NCBI RefSeq assembly: GCF_003315245.1
Contig: NZ_QNRT01000001.1
Coordinates: forward strand, 874,963-938,962
Source: Arenicella xantha
GTDB lineage: Bacteria > Pseudomonadota > Gammaproteobacteria > Arenicellales > Arenicellaceae
DNA length: 64,000 bases
Direction of reading: 5' to 3'
In this document: piece after piece, positions 1 through 9,197 of the stretch
Layout of the letters: each line of letters opens with the position of its first letter
Position numbering within the stretch: position 1 is the first letter of the stretch
Program-made: the position numbers and the translations under genes
Notes under the pieces: model-generated
Seen by the model: the letters and a program-made list of their open reading frames with translations, nothing else
Database searches by the model: none
Told to the model about the DNA's origin: nothing

Positions 1-153
1 CAAATAATAGTCCAATAATAGTTCGCATAAGGATCTCACAAGTAAGCCAATTACTGCGTATTGTACCGCGCTCACGGCGAATATGTATCAAGATCCACGG
101 TTTCGACACACAGCCTATACATGCCATTGGAATCACTGAGTTACACTAGGCCA

Positions 154-1482
154 ATGGATAATGAAAAATCAAAAGAAAAAGCGATCCCGAGATCTCGATT
201 CGGACGCTTTAGTCGCGTGGCACGGATGGCTGGCGGCGTGGCTGCCGGTATGCTCGGCGAAGGCGCGCGCCAACTAGGCCAAGGCAATCGCCCGAAAATG
301 AGCGATCTCTTGCTGACCCCGGCCAATGCCAAACGAGTCGCCAAACAGCTATCGACCATGCGAGGTGCGGCTATGAAAGTCGGCCAATTGCTGTCGATGG
401 AAACCAGCGATTTTTTGCCACAGGAGCTTTCGGACATTCTGGCACAGCTGCGCGACAAAGCCTTTACCATGCCCAAGAAGCAGTTACTGGCTGCCTTACA
501 AAATGCCTACGGTGACAACTGGCAAGCCAAATTTACCGAGTTCGACTATCAACCCTTAGCTGCCGCCTCAATCGGCCAAGTCCACCGAGCAACAACTCTG
601 GACGGCGACAGTATCGTGTTGAAGGTGCAATACCCGGGCGTGGCCGAAAGTATTGACAGCGATGTCGACAACATCGCCACCTTGTTGCGCGTAACCAAGC
701 TACTACCCAAGCATATGGACATCAGCCAATTGCTGGCTGATGCTAAGACACAGCTGCACGAAGAAGCCGATTACCTTCGAGAGGCTGAGCACCTAAGTGC
801 GTTCTATACGCTGCTGCAGGATGACCACGATTATTGCGTTCCAAAGCTCTACCCCGAATTGAGTACTAAGCAAATTTTGGCAATGGAATACGTCGACGGA
901 ACGCCAATTGAAACGCTGGGCGACATTGACCCTGCTGACGTAGACCGCTTAGCCAGCAAACTGTTTGCACTGACATTTCGAGAATTGTTTGAGTTACGCA
1001 CAATGCAGACCGATGCCAACTTTGCTAACTATCAGTATCAGCGCCTGCCAAAAAAAATCGTCTTATTGGATTTTGGTGCCACACGTTCATTCAGTAAAAA
1101 ATTCACCATAGACTATAAACGCCTATTGCGGGCGGTAGTCAGCCATGATGAAGATGCGATCCTCAAGGCCGCTGACAGATTAGGCTATCAAGCGAGTAGT
1201 GCACCAATTGAATATCAACGTTTTTTGATCGCACTGTTTAGTGTGGCACTAGAGCCATTAGCTCACCAAGGTCTTTATGATTTCGCCACGGCTAGGTTAT
1301 CAGAGCGCCTCTCTGAACTCACTGATGAGGTTTACGGTTTTAAGGAGTTTTGGCAAACCCCGCCCACCGATATCCTGTACTTACACCGTAAACTGGGCGG
1401 TGTATTCATGTTAGCAACGCGGCTCAAGGCCCGCGTTAATGCGCATGCCCTGCTCGAGCCGTATCTACAACGACTCGACTGA
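154..1482 (+). CDS. ABC1/UbiB/AarF-family atypical kinase
   Basis: This 442-residue protein belongs to the UbiB/ABC1 atypical kinase family, whose members support ubiquinone biosynthesis or lipid homeostasis. The family signature KVGQ is at about residues 75-78. The alanine-rich loop AAASIGQVHRA is at 137-147, the putative ATP-binding lysine is in VLKVQYPG near 157, and a QTDANF segment near 285 precedes the metal-binding DFG at 306-308. No C-terminal transmembrane helices like those of E. coli UbiB are visible, so it is more like the soluble AarF/ABC1 proteins. An in-frame TTG at 61 and ATG at 121 exist, but the ATG at 154 begins the conserved basic N-terminus. The gene ends 8 bp from the convergent CsgG-like gene. 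The substrate is unknown. Confidence 0.85.
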   Translation: MDNEKSKEKAIPRSRFGRFSRVARMAGGVAAGMLGEGARQLGQGNRPKMSDLLLTPANAKRVAKQLSTMRGAAMKVGQLLSMETSDFLPQELSDILAQLRDKAFTMPKKQLLAALQNAYGDNWQAKFTEFDYQPLAAASIGQVHRATTLDGDSIVLKVQYPGVAESIDSDVDNIATLLRVTKLLPKHMDISQLLADAKTQLHEEADYLREAEHLSAFYTLLQDDHDYCVPKLYPELSTKQILAMEYVDGTPIETLGDIDPADVDRLASKLFALTFRELFELRTMQTDANFANYQYQRLPKKIVLLDFGATRSFSKKFTIDYKRLLRAVVSHDEDAILKAADRLGYQASSAPIEYQRFLIALFSVALEPLAHQGLYDFATARLSERLSELTDEVYGFKEFWQTPPTDILYLHRKLGGVFMLATRLKARVNAHALLEPYLQRLD

Positions 1483-1490
1483 TTCTCGAA

Positions 1491-2357
1491 CTAATTACCA
1501 GAAGCCAGCAATTTGCCTTTCTGGCCACGTACTAATTGATCCGTACCGTTAAGCGCTTGAGCAATCGAAAAACGCGTGTCGGTGGACATGATTTGTAGTG
1601 TCGCAATCGGGCTAGCACCAGTATTATCATCGTTTTTTATGGCATCCATGGGCACCGCTTTTCCTGATGGGTAAACTAAAACAGTGTCTCCTTGTGCCAA
1701 CAGACCATCGCCGTAGTTAAGCATGATGTTGCCTAACTCATCAATACGAATCACGCTTAGCGGAAATACCGCGGCCACCATTTTTGCCACCAAATCATCC
1801 ACACCCTTTTGAATTGCTTGGTCTAAGATATTAGACGCACTACCATCACTCGCACTGGCAGTACGTTTTGACACTTGTGACGAAATACTCGAACTGAAGT
1901 CAACTGCGCGATCAGCCACGCCATGCAGCGTAAATTCCAAGTCAATTAAACCTATTGCATTCTCAGGGTCGGTAGCGCTTTTCTTAAACAAACCGAATTC
2001 AGTGACCTTGGTCGTTAGAATGTAGTCTAAGCCGGCTTGGTGAAAGTCAGAACCGGCATAGGTTTTATTGTAAAAACCATCTAGGCTAAGGCCTTGCTTC
2101 TGTAACTTTTGAGTTAATTCAGAATACGGCAGAACATTGAATTTTCGCGTCTTAGTGAGCGCTTCATTCAAACGTGAGGTAATCGCTGCGACCACGTTCT
2201 GCTCTGCTTGCGCATCGACATCAACTGTCGGAGCAAACCCAACGTCACCAACACCAATGGCACCGACAGTCTGCGCCATAACCGGAGCGACGCCGACAAG
2301 GCCTATTGAGACTGCGCACAAAAGCCTAACAACCAACCAAAAAAAATATTTTTTCAT
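1491..2357 (-). CDS. CsgG-like exported protein
   Basis: A 288-residue exported protein. A signal peptide (MKKYFF start, hydrophobic core, VMAQ cleavage region) is followed by a section with the style of the CsgG/penicillin-binding-protein activator fold: GVGDVGFAPTVD, then NEALTKTRKFNVLPYSEL, then a YILTTKVTEFG strand. CsgG-family proteins act in the periplasm or outer membrane in secretion or envelope assembly. No curli genes (csgA, csgB, csgE, csgF) are nearby, so a curli role is not supported. The reading frame runs 56 codons further upstream, but the ATG at 2357 is placed directly at a typical signal peptide. The protein has no lipobox cysteine, unlike classical CsgG. The family assignment is from overall resemblance and is moderate. 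Confidence 0.6.
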   Translation of the reverse strand: MKKYFFWLVVRLLCAVSIGLVGVAPVMAQTVGAIGVGDVGFAPTVDVDAQAEQNVVAAITSRLNEALTKTRKFNVLPYSELTQKLQKQGLSLDGFYNKTYAGSDFHQAGLDYILTTKVTEFGLFKKSATDPENAIGLIDLEFTLHGVADRAVDFSSSISSQVSKRTASASDGSASNILDQAIQKGVDDLVAKMVAAVFPLSVIRIDELGNIMLNYGDGLLAQGDTVLVYPSGKAVPMDAIKNDDNTGASPIATLQIMSTDTRFSIAQALNGTDQLVRGQKGKLLASGN

Positions 2358-2795
2358 TGTAAACAGTCCAGCCCAATCCAGTAAGTGAGGGCGAAGCCTC
2401 GTGAAGTGATTACGCATGTTTAGCACGCATCCAACAGTGACCGTGCGGCTTTCATGCGTTGCAAAATATAGCACTGAGACAAAATATTTGCATCTGCTAA
2501 ACCTTGCCAGTACACGTAATACCACAAAAATTGACAGTGTTTGACACCACGCTAATCAGCACCGCATTGTCTCAGTTAAATCCACGTGATATACCATTCA
2601 AATTGAGAGATATGACGCTAAGCTTGCACTAGCTAATTTAGAAGGTCGTTGACTCGTCCATTGTAAATAAGCAACTATATGCCCGTAACACAAGAGCCGT
2701 TGAGAGCATAAGCGGCTCAACCATAAGCAGCTTACCGAACACGGGTAAGCACCAAACTACTAAGCTATTTAATCAAGCCACTAAACCACACGCAG
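2358..2795. other. Intergenic region between divergent genes with hairpins
   Basis: About 440 bases separate the divergent CsgG-like and TAXI-protein genes. The left two thirds shows no gene. Near the TAXI gene are two inverted repeats: GAGCCG at 2694-2699 pairing with CGGCTC at 2713-2718 (an alternative pairing uses GTTGAG/CTCAAC), and GCTTACC at 2730-2736 pairing with GGTAAGC at 2744-2750. They lie 46-100 bases before the TAXI start codon, where they would fall in its 5' leader or promoter. No known riboswitch is recognised. Confidence 0.4.
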
Positions 2796-3851
2796 ATGCC
2801 CATATCAACTAAATCCAGTTGGCGCCGTAAATCGCTAACAATTCTCGGTTCAAAACGCATCAAACTAGGGCGCACCGTTAGGTTCACCATCTTGTGTTTA
2901 CTGATGGTATTAAGCTGGACGAACGCACAATCTGCCGCCCCCAAACCAGAGTTTATAGTCATCGGAACGGGCGGCTTAACCGGCGTATATTACCCAGCCG
3001 GCGGTGCAATTTGTCGCATCGTAAACCGCTACCGAAAGGAACAAGGAATTCGCTGCTCAGTGGAAAGCACACGCGGCTCAGTTGCTAACCTAAACACCTT
3101 AGGCGACGGCGACATCGACCTTGCAATTGCCCAGTCTGATACGCAATATCATGCCTATAACGGTACCGACGTATTCACTAAATACGGGGCCAATAAAAAC
3201 CTGCGCACGGTATTCAACCTACACGCTGAACCGTTCACCGTCGTGGCAAGTGAGCGGTCAGGTATCAAGACCTTTGATGATCTTAAAGGTAAGCGGGTTA
3301 ATATTGGTCGACCAGGGTCTGGTCAACGCCAAACCATGAATGCCTTGATGCGTGCTAAGGGTTGGACTTCCGAAGATTTCGCGTCGGTACACGAGCTCAC
3401 GTCAATCGATCACTCGCGCGCGCTGTGCGACGACATCATTGACGCCTTCGTTTACTCGGTTGGTCATCCAGCCGGATCCATAAAGGAAGCCGCAAATGGA
3501 TGCAAAATCCGCTTAATACCAGTAACTGGTGAAGCGGTAGATAGCTTAATTAACAGCAATCGTTATTACCAGCGTATGCGCATTGCTGGCGACATGTATC
3601 GAGGAAACAAGCAGGACACCGAAACCATTGGGGTTAGAGCATCGTTGATTGCATCTCAAGCTATTTCGCCTGACCTTATCTATTTGCTAGTGAAAGACGT
3701 ATTCGAAAATTTAGGCGCGATGCAAAAAATGCATCCGGCATTTAAATCGCTTGAAGCAGCTGAAATGGCTCCAAGCAACCCGCTGGTGCCCCTGCATGAT
3801 GGTGCAAAACGCTACTTTAGTGAAACGGGCATGCTGCCTGGTGAGTCGTAG
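2796..3851 (+). CDS. TAXI-family TRAP transporter solute-binding protein
   Basis: A 351-residue periplasmic binding protein of the TAXI (TRAP-associated extracytoplasmic immunogenic) family. After a long basic N-region there is a signal peptide (TVRFTILCLLMVLSW, cleavage near TNAQSAA). The mature start carries the family hallmark IGTGGLTGVYYPAGGAIC, then ESTRGSVANL and GDIDLAIAQSD, and later the ligand-pocket segment GKRVNIGRPGSG. TAXI proteins deliver small organic acids or amino acids to a fused DctQM-type membrane component. No such permease gene is in the window, so the partner is elsewhere or the protein has another role. There is no clear Shine-Dalgarno sequence before the ATG. Its last 40 bases overlap the convergent lipoprotein gene. 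Confidence 0.88.
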   Translation: MPISTKSSWRRKSLTILGSKRIKLGRTVRFTILCLLMVLSWTNAQSAAPKPEFIVIGTGGLTGVYYPAGGAICRIVNRYRKEQGIRCSVESTRGSVANLNTLGDGDIDLAIAQSDTQYHAYNGTDVFTKYGANKNLRTVFNLHAEPFTVVASERSGIKTFDDLKGKRVNIGRPGSGQRQTMNALMRAKGWTSEDFASVHELTSIDHSRALCDDIIDAFVYSVGHPAGSIKEAANGCKIRLIPVTGEAVDSLINSNRYYQRMRIAGDMYRGNKQDTETIGVRASLIASQAISPDLIYLLVKDVFENLGAMQKMHPAFKSLEAAEMAPSNPLVPLHDGAKRYFSETGMLPGES

Positions 3852-4765
3852 ATTGTATGCTTTAGCTGATTCAGAGTGTTTGAACCAAGCTGAATATCAG
3901 TTGTCGATAACTCCCTAAACAAAGCCGCGTAGTCAAGCACTCCTTGCACGGCATCAATCTGCTCGGCATTAGTTAGGTCCTGCAGCAAGTAATTCATCAT
4001 GCCATAGCTAACAACGAAATTATGCTCCCAAGCATCGGGGACTGACTCGCTCGGTGGGCGTTCTGCAACTTTCCATTGTGCCAAAAATCGCGCTCGAAAC
4101 TCGCTTGGATTTTCGCCCTTGTCGGTTAGTAACTCGGTAAAGCTAGTATGGTTTTGAATCATGGATGCGATATTTTGCTCAGCATAGTCGTGACGATTCT
4201 GTAGCATGGTGCGAGCTTGTTTGAGTTGCGATGACGAACGCTTGATGCCAATTGCCTTAAATATCTGCTTAGTCCCCTTAATAATTTTATCGTGTCGATC
4301 ATCAGCCGTTTGATCTTGGCGCTCCGCCAAACTCTCAGAAAAGTCCTCGCTTAAACGATCCAACACTTGCTGAGTTTGTTGGGAATCTAAGCTATACGCT
4401 AAGTCCGCCAAGCGGTAAACCACATCAGGTGCTTGCGACAGCACCATGGGATCCTCCAAGAACAATACGAAGTCACGCCAGGTTGTTTCTGACAAACGCC
4501 CGTTTCTCTCCAAATCCGCCGCCGTTTGCTCGAGATGCTTCACCAGCAAAGGCAACCTATTAGAACGCACCCAGTTAGCCGTGTCGCGCGCAAACAATTC
4601 AATCTCACGATCCTGCTCAGCAGTAAAATCGGCATAAGCGCTAAACTCATCTACAATCTTGTCTTCCAAACCATTGACCGTGCGCTTAATAAAAAATTCA
4701 GCCACACCACAGGCAGACAAAAAAATCAGAAGAACGACGATCACAGAGAGCTTTAATTGGTTCAT
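3812..4765 (-). CDS. DUF6279-like lipoprotein
   Basis: A 317-residue predicted lipoprotein with a short signal peptide ending in the lipobox LSAC (Cys at residue 19). The mature part is almost wholly helical, acidic and glutamine-rich, with repeated heptad-like stretches and segments such as FSAYADFTAEQDREIELFAR. This resembles the DUF6279 lipoproteins common in gammaproteobacteria; their function is unknown. The absence of Asp at +2 of the lipobox suggests outer-membrane sorting. It converges with the TAXI binding-protein gene and overlaps its 3' end by 40 bases, so read-through transcripts of the two would be complementary there. Confidence 0.72.
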   Translation of the reverse strand: MNQLKLSVIVVLLIFLSACGVAEFFIKRTVNGLEDKIVDEFSAYADFTAEQDREIELFARDTANWVRSNRLPLLVKHLEQTAADLERNGRLSETTWRDFVLFLEDPMVLSQAPDVVYRLADLAYSLDSQQTQQVLDRLSEDFSESLAERQDQTADDRHDKIIKGTKQIFKAIGIKRSSSQLKQARTMLQNRHDYAEQNIASMIQNHTSFTELLTDKGENPSEFRARFLAQWKVAERPPSESVPDAWEHNFVVSYGMMNYLLQDLTNAEQIDAVQGVLDYAALFRELSTTDIQLGSNTLNQLKHTIYDSPGSMPVSLK

Positions 4766-4835
4766 TTTCGGATAGTAGCACCGGCGCGTGATCGCCCATT
4801 TAGGGTTGTGAACATTTAATCAACGCGTGCGTTGA

Positions 4836-6041
4836 TTAAGCCGCATAGACCGGCAGTAGCGACAACATCGAGAGCACCTTAAGTAGAGCAATCAACAGCC
4901 CGGCTGCAACTACCAACCGTGATGCGGCACTCCAACCGAAACGGCGCCCATGCATCAGTGCCGGCAACACAAAAAAGCTAAAGGCCACCATCAATCCGGC
5001 ATACCCGATTGCCGAAACGAAGCCATAGGGAAATATGAAACTCAATAAAGCCGGTGGAACAAACGTCACCAACCCGGTCTTGAACCGCCCCGCTATGCCC
5101 GCTTGCCAGTGCAATAGATCCCCAACAAAGTGAAACAGACTCAAGCCAATACTCAAAAAGGACGTCACAATCGCAAATCGAGAAAACCAAGCTAGCGCTG
5201 CGCCGGCTGGCCCGGTTGATGATTCGGACCGTATAGCGGCCACCAAATCACCGACATTGCCTCCTTGCTCAATCACCGGCAAGTAGGCTGACCTCGGCAA
5301 AGCACCGAAGGTGATTAGCAACCACAATACATACACAACGAGAACCAGCAAAGTACCATAAAACAAGCTATTGACTACCGCCTTTGGTCGCTCAGGATAA
5401 TACTTCACTAAGCTTGGCACGAGCCCACCACAGGCGAATGCAGTCACCAGCACCGGCAACGCGGCCCAGCTGTAGTTGAATAGTTCTGGTGACAACTGGC
5501 CGACATCCAATCTAGCCAGTTGCACATGGTCAAGCAGTGAGTAATTCGCACTAGCAAATGCCACAACCATGCCCACTAGCAGCACCGAGCTTATACGACT
5601 CACCAACGTCGTCCCCATGCTCACTAGCAATGCCAACACCAGCGCAAATACTAAGCTCAACGAACGTCTCGGCAAACTCGGCACATCACGTCCAAAGGTC
5701 TGTAACAAATGCTCAGTGATGCTTGCCCCGGCAGTCATATAGGCATACAGCAAAATGAACAAAATAAACGCAATTGATACGCTATTCGACCAAGCTAGCC
5801 CTTGCCCTAACACGCGCTTGGTTAGAGTATAAAAACTTGTACCAGCGGGAAACAACATATTGACGTCTGCCAATAAGCGCGCTGCCAAATAGGTGATACC
5901 CCAGACAAACAGCATGGCAAGTACAGCCCAATTAAACCACATGCCCGAAGACACAATCGGCAAGGCGAACATGCCGGCACCAATCGCGCCTCCCACCACC
6001 AAGGCCACGCCATGCCAAATAGGCTTTTCGCTTAATTTCAT
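4836..6041 (-). CDS. Aromatic amino acid permease (HAAAP family, TyrP/Mtr-like)
   Basis: A 401-residue inner-membrane transporter with about 11 hydrophobic helices. The N-terminus, KPIWHGVALVVGGAIGAGMF, contains the GxxIGAGMFALP signature of the hydroxy/aromatic amino acid permeases (TyrP, Mtr, TnaB), which import tyrosine or tryptophan with protons. Length matches E. coli TyrP (about 400). It also has the family segment ACGGLVPSLVKYYPERPK. Whether it prefers Tyr or Trp cannot be told from sequence. It stands alone, downstream of nothing on its strand, and is divergent from the alanine/glycine symporter gene. Confidence 0.85.
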   Translation of the reverse strand: MKLSEKPIWHGVALVVGGAIGAGMFALPIVSSGMWFNWAVLAMLFVWGITYLAARLLADVNMLFPAGTSFYTLTKRVLGQGLAWSNSVSIAFILFILLYAYMTAGASITEHLLQTFGRDVPSLPRRSLSLVFALVLALLVSMGTTLVSRISSVLLVGMVVAFASANYSLLDHVQLARLDVGQLSPELFNYSWAALPVLVTAFACGGLVPSLVKYYPERPKAVVNSLFYGTLLVLVVYVLWLLITFGALPRSAYLPVIEQGGNVGDLVAAIRSESSTGPAGAALAWFSRFAIVTSFLSIGLSLFHFVGDLLHWQAGIAGRFKTGLVTFVPPALLSFIFPYGFVSAIGYAGLMVAFSFFVLPALMHGRRFGWSAASRLVVAAGLLIALLKVLSMLSLLPVYAA

Positions 6042-6223
6042 TGCGCTAGCTTACCGCCTAACCACGTCGCCTCCAACCAGTTTGTTAGCATGGCTAACTA
6101 GCATATTTTTAAGCACGCAATAGCGGATCTAAGCGACTGTTACTTCACTCAGTTTTCGATCCCACTCACTCCACGGTATGATGCTCTCAGACCTTCCAAC
6201 CGATCAGCGGAACCGAATACATT

Positions 6224-7630
6224 ATGCTTAATCAAATTATTGCCCTAGTAAACGATGTGCTATGGGGGCAGTGGCAAGTTCTCATCGTGCTGTTAGTACT
6301 GGCAGGTCTTTGGTTTAGCATCTCGCTTGGAGCCATTCAAATTCGGCACTTTGGTCATATGTTTGCGCTGATTCGCAACAGTACCGGCTCAGATAAAGAC
6401 GGCATTAGCTCGTTCCAAGCTTTGTGCACTAGCTTGTCGGCACGAGTCGGCACCGGCAATCTCGCTGGCGTCGCACTAGCGATCTCTGTCGGCGGTGCTG
6501 GTGCGGTGTTCTGGATGTGGGTTATTGCTTTACTCGGCATGGCAACCGGCTTTGCCGAAAGCTTACTCGCACAAGTCTACAAAGTGCGCGACAGTCATAA
6601 GGAGTTTCGCGGCGGCCCTGCTTACTACATTGAAATGGGGCTCGGGAAGCGCTGGCTGGCGGTCTTGTTCTCTATTTGCCTGTTCTTGGGCTACGGTCTA
6701 TTTTTTAGCGCCATGCAAGCCAATACCATAGCGGATGCCTTAAACAACGCCTATGGAGTTAATACGCTCTACTCCGGAATAGTCATCACTGCGGTGGCTG
6801 GGGCTATTGTCATTGGCGGACTACGCACCATCGCGCGCTTCGCTGAGCTAGTCGTTCCCGTCATGGGCGTGCTGTATGTGATTACTGCCCTCGGTGTCAC
6901 ACTGATGAATATCAGCTTGGTGCCTGAAATGCTCGGCAATATCATAAGTTCAGCGTTCGGCTTACAAGAAGCCGGTGCTGGGGCACTTGGCGCCGCCATT
7001 AAAGCAGGCATCCAGCGTGGACTGTATTCCAACGAAGCTGGGTCCGGCAGCGCTCCACACGCGGCGGCCGGTGCATCGCCCAATCCCAATCATCCAGCCA
7101 CACAAGGGTTTATTCAAATGCTTGGCGTGTTTTTTGACACCATTATTTTATGCACCTGCACGGCTGTGATTATCCTATTGGCTGGTGACATTCCAAGCGG
7201 CAATATGACGGGCATTCGACTCACGCAAGAGGCGATGACCCATCACATTGGTGGTTATGGTCTACACTTTGTATCACTAGCCATTACCCTATTTGCATTT
7301 ACCTCAGTGGTAGCAAATTACGCTTATGCACAAAGCAATTTACGCGTGTTCCGGCTCGACAATAAATTCGGCAATGCCGGATATACAGTGGCTTACCTAA
7401 GCATGGTGTTATGGGGGTCAGGAGCAACCCTAAAAGAAGTCTGGGCCGCCGCCGATATGGCGCTTGGCCTAATGACGGTTGTCAATGTAACAGCCTTAGT
7501 ACTGTTAACACCGACCATTGTTGCGGTATCGCGAGACTATTTCTCGCAACACGCACAAGGCCTAAAACCCACATTCGACAAAACCAAATGCCCGGTACAA
7601 GGTGACACCGAACCCGGCATTTGGAACTAG
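6224..7630 (+). CDS. Alanine/glycine:cation symporter (AGCS family)
   Basis: A 468-residue sodium-coupled symporter for alanine and/or glycine. Family hallmarks are visible: SFQALCTSLSARVGTGNLAG near residue 65-85, RGGPAYYIEMGLG near 130, GIQRGLYSNEAGSGSAPHAA near 265, and many transmembrane helices. Length fits the AlsT/DagA family (about 450-500). The SSFQAL...GTGNLAGVA region forms the substrate and Na+ site in characterised members. It is divergent from the aromatic permease gene, with 182 bases between them, and ends 45 bases from the convergent nucleoside transporter gene. No glycine riboswitch is visible in the leader. Confidence 0.92.
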   Translation: MLNQIIALVNDVLWGQWQVLIVLLVLAGLWFSISLGAIQIRHFGHMFALIRNSTGSDKDGISSFQALCTSLSARVGTGNLAGVALAISVGGAGAVFWMWVIALLGMATGFAESLLAQVYKVRDSHKEFRGGPAYYIEMGLGKRWLAVLFSICLFLGYGLFFSAMQANTIADALNNAYGVNTLYSGIVITAVAGAIVIGGLRTIARFAELVVPVMGVLYVITALGVTLMNISLVPEMLGNIISSAFGLQEAGAGALGAAIKAGIQRGLYSNEAGSGSAPHAAAGASPNPNHPATQGFIQMLGVFFDTIILCTCTAVIILLAGDIPSGNMTGIRLTQEAMTHHIGGYGLHFVSLAITLFAFTSVVANYAYAQSNLRVFRLDNKFGNAGYTVAYLSMVLWGSGATLKEVWAAADMALGLMTVVNVTALVLLTPTIVAVSRDYFSQHAQGLKPTFDKTKCPVQGDTEPGIWN

Positions 7631-7675
7631 CCCCAAAACTCAAGCGCTTATGAGAGAGAGCGAGACCGCCGGAGA

Positions 7676-8935
7676 CTAACTTAAGGTCAATACCCCTATC
7701 ACGCTGGCGGTCATACATGTAGCCAAAGTACCACTAACGATACTTAATAGTCCTAATTGAGTAATCTCTTTGCGACGCTCTGGCGCCATGGCCGACAGCC
7801 CACCGATCAAGATCCCGAGACTTCCAAAATTGGCAAAACCGCAAAGGGCGTAACTGATCACCAAATCACTGCGTGGACTCAATGCGTCAGCGGGCAGTTG
7901 GCTCTGTTGAATAAATGCCAAAAATTCATTGAATATGGTTTTAACGCCCATCAAGGTTCCCGCCGTTGGCGCTTCATCCCAAGGAATACCCATCAACCAA
8001 CATAATGGTGCCATGATCCAACCAAGAACACGCTCCAAAGACAGCGGCGCTCCAGCATAGTCGGGGAATAAGCCCAACATAGAGTTAGTCAGTGTGACCA
8101 AGGCAATGAAAGTAATAATTAATGCCAAAATACCCAGCATCATCTGCATGGCGCTGACCGCACCTTGGGTTATGGCGTCCATCGGACCGGAATAGTCGAA
8201 AGCCACCTCGGCATCCGATGAGGTCGGTTCACCATTTTGCGGCACCATCGTGAGCGAAATCATGACCGCCGCTGGCACACTCATAATCGACGCAGTCAAA
8301 ATGTGGCCCACGGCATTCGAAATCACCTCATTGAGAAAGGTGGCATACAAAACCAACACAGTACCGGCAACCGTTGACATGCCGAGCGTCATCACCATAA
8401 AAAGCTCTGAATTGCTCAATTTTTTAATACTGTTGCGGATAAATAGCGGAGCTTCGATCATACCGATAAATATATTTGCCGCACCAGACAAGGCCACTGC
8501 GCCGCCAATGTTCAAAGTTCGCGTAAATATTTTTGCCAGTCCTTCAATTATCAACGGTAAAATTCGCCAATGCGACAACAATGCGGTCAGCGCGCCAATC
8601 ACGATAATCAATGGAAATGCCTGAAAAGCAAGAATATAGCTGGTGCCTGGCCGCAGCTCATCAAACGGTAAATCACCACCACCAAGATAACCAAACACAA
8701 AAGAAGTTCCCGCTGTAGTAGCCGCTTGCAAGGCTAACACGGCTTGGTTCATTGCGCCGAACAGCGCTTGAAACAACGGCAACTTAAGGAATACCAGGGC
8801 TAATACCACTTGGAGGCATACCGCGGCGAGCCATAATTTGACATTGATGCGTCGTTGACCACGGCAAAATAGCAGTGCGATCAAAGGGAACGCAACGAGG
8901 CCCAATGCGCTTTGAAGATTTGGAAGGTAGTCCAT
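7676..8935 (-). CDS. Concentrative nucleoside transporter (NupC/CNT family), copy 1
   Basis: A 419-residue inner-membrane nucleoside importer of the CNT family, which uses H+ or Na+ gradients. Typical segments include GTSFVFGYLGGGDLPFDE, GGAVALSGAANIFIGMIEAP (the conserved substrate-site helix hairpin), KLSNSELFMVMTLGMSTVAG and MGVKTIFNEFLAF, ending in ISYALCGFANFGSLGILIGG. A paralogue with the same architecture lies at 13530-14759. This copy is divergent from the Oar-like TonB-dependent receptor, suggesting joint control from the shared 262-base intergenic region. The start has no strong Shine-Dalgarno sequence. Confidence 0.92.
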   Translation of the reverse strand: MDYLPNLQSALGLVAFPLIALLFCRGQRRINVKLWLAAVCLQVVLALVFLKLPLFQALFGAMNQAVLALQAATTAGTSFVFGYLGGGDLPFDELRPGTSYILAFQAFPLIIVIGALTALLSHWRILPLIIEGLAKIFTRTLNIGGAVALSGAANIFIGMIEAPLFIRNSIKKLSNSELFMVMTLGMSTVAGTVLVLYATFLNEVISNAVGHILTASIMSVPAAVMISLTMVPQNGEPTSSDAEVAFDYSGPMDAITQGAVSAMQMMLGILALIITFIALVTLTNSMLGLFPDYAGAPLSLERVLGWIMAPLCWLMGIPWDEAPTAGTLMGVKTIFNEFLAFIQQSQLPADALSPRSDLVISYALCGFANFGSLGILIGGLSAMAPERRKEITQLGLLSIVSGTLATCMTASVIGVLTLS

Positions 8936-9197
8936 TCGAGAGTGTCGTCATATTGGAGAAGGGCCAACTTTACTTTGCTTTGGCCAAGCTCACAACAAAT
9001 AAGCGTGATATGCCCGATATCTGATTATAAGTATTACCCCAGGTTATTAGACGCGCTGTAACTTTTCTGCAACACTTCGCATGTATAAAAACAACAATTA
9101 ACGCCCACGTTAAATTTAGTTCATACACTCTCTGTTGTTTTTTGAGTGTTTCCACGTCAACGCAACCGGACTCACTATCGTCCAGAGGTCGCTTATC

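Noticed and set aside
8250-8624. A 124-residue plus-strand frame inside the first NupC-type gene
   Set aside because: Shadow frame opposite a clear transporter; no start signals or known motif.
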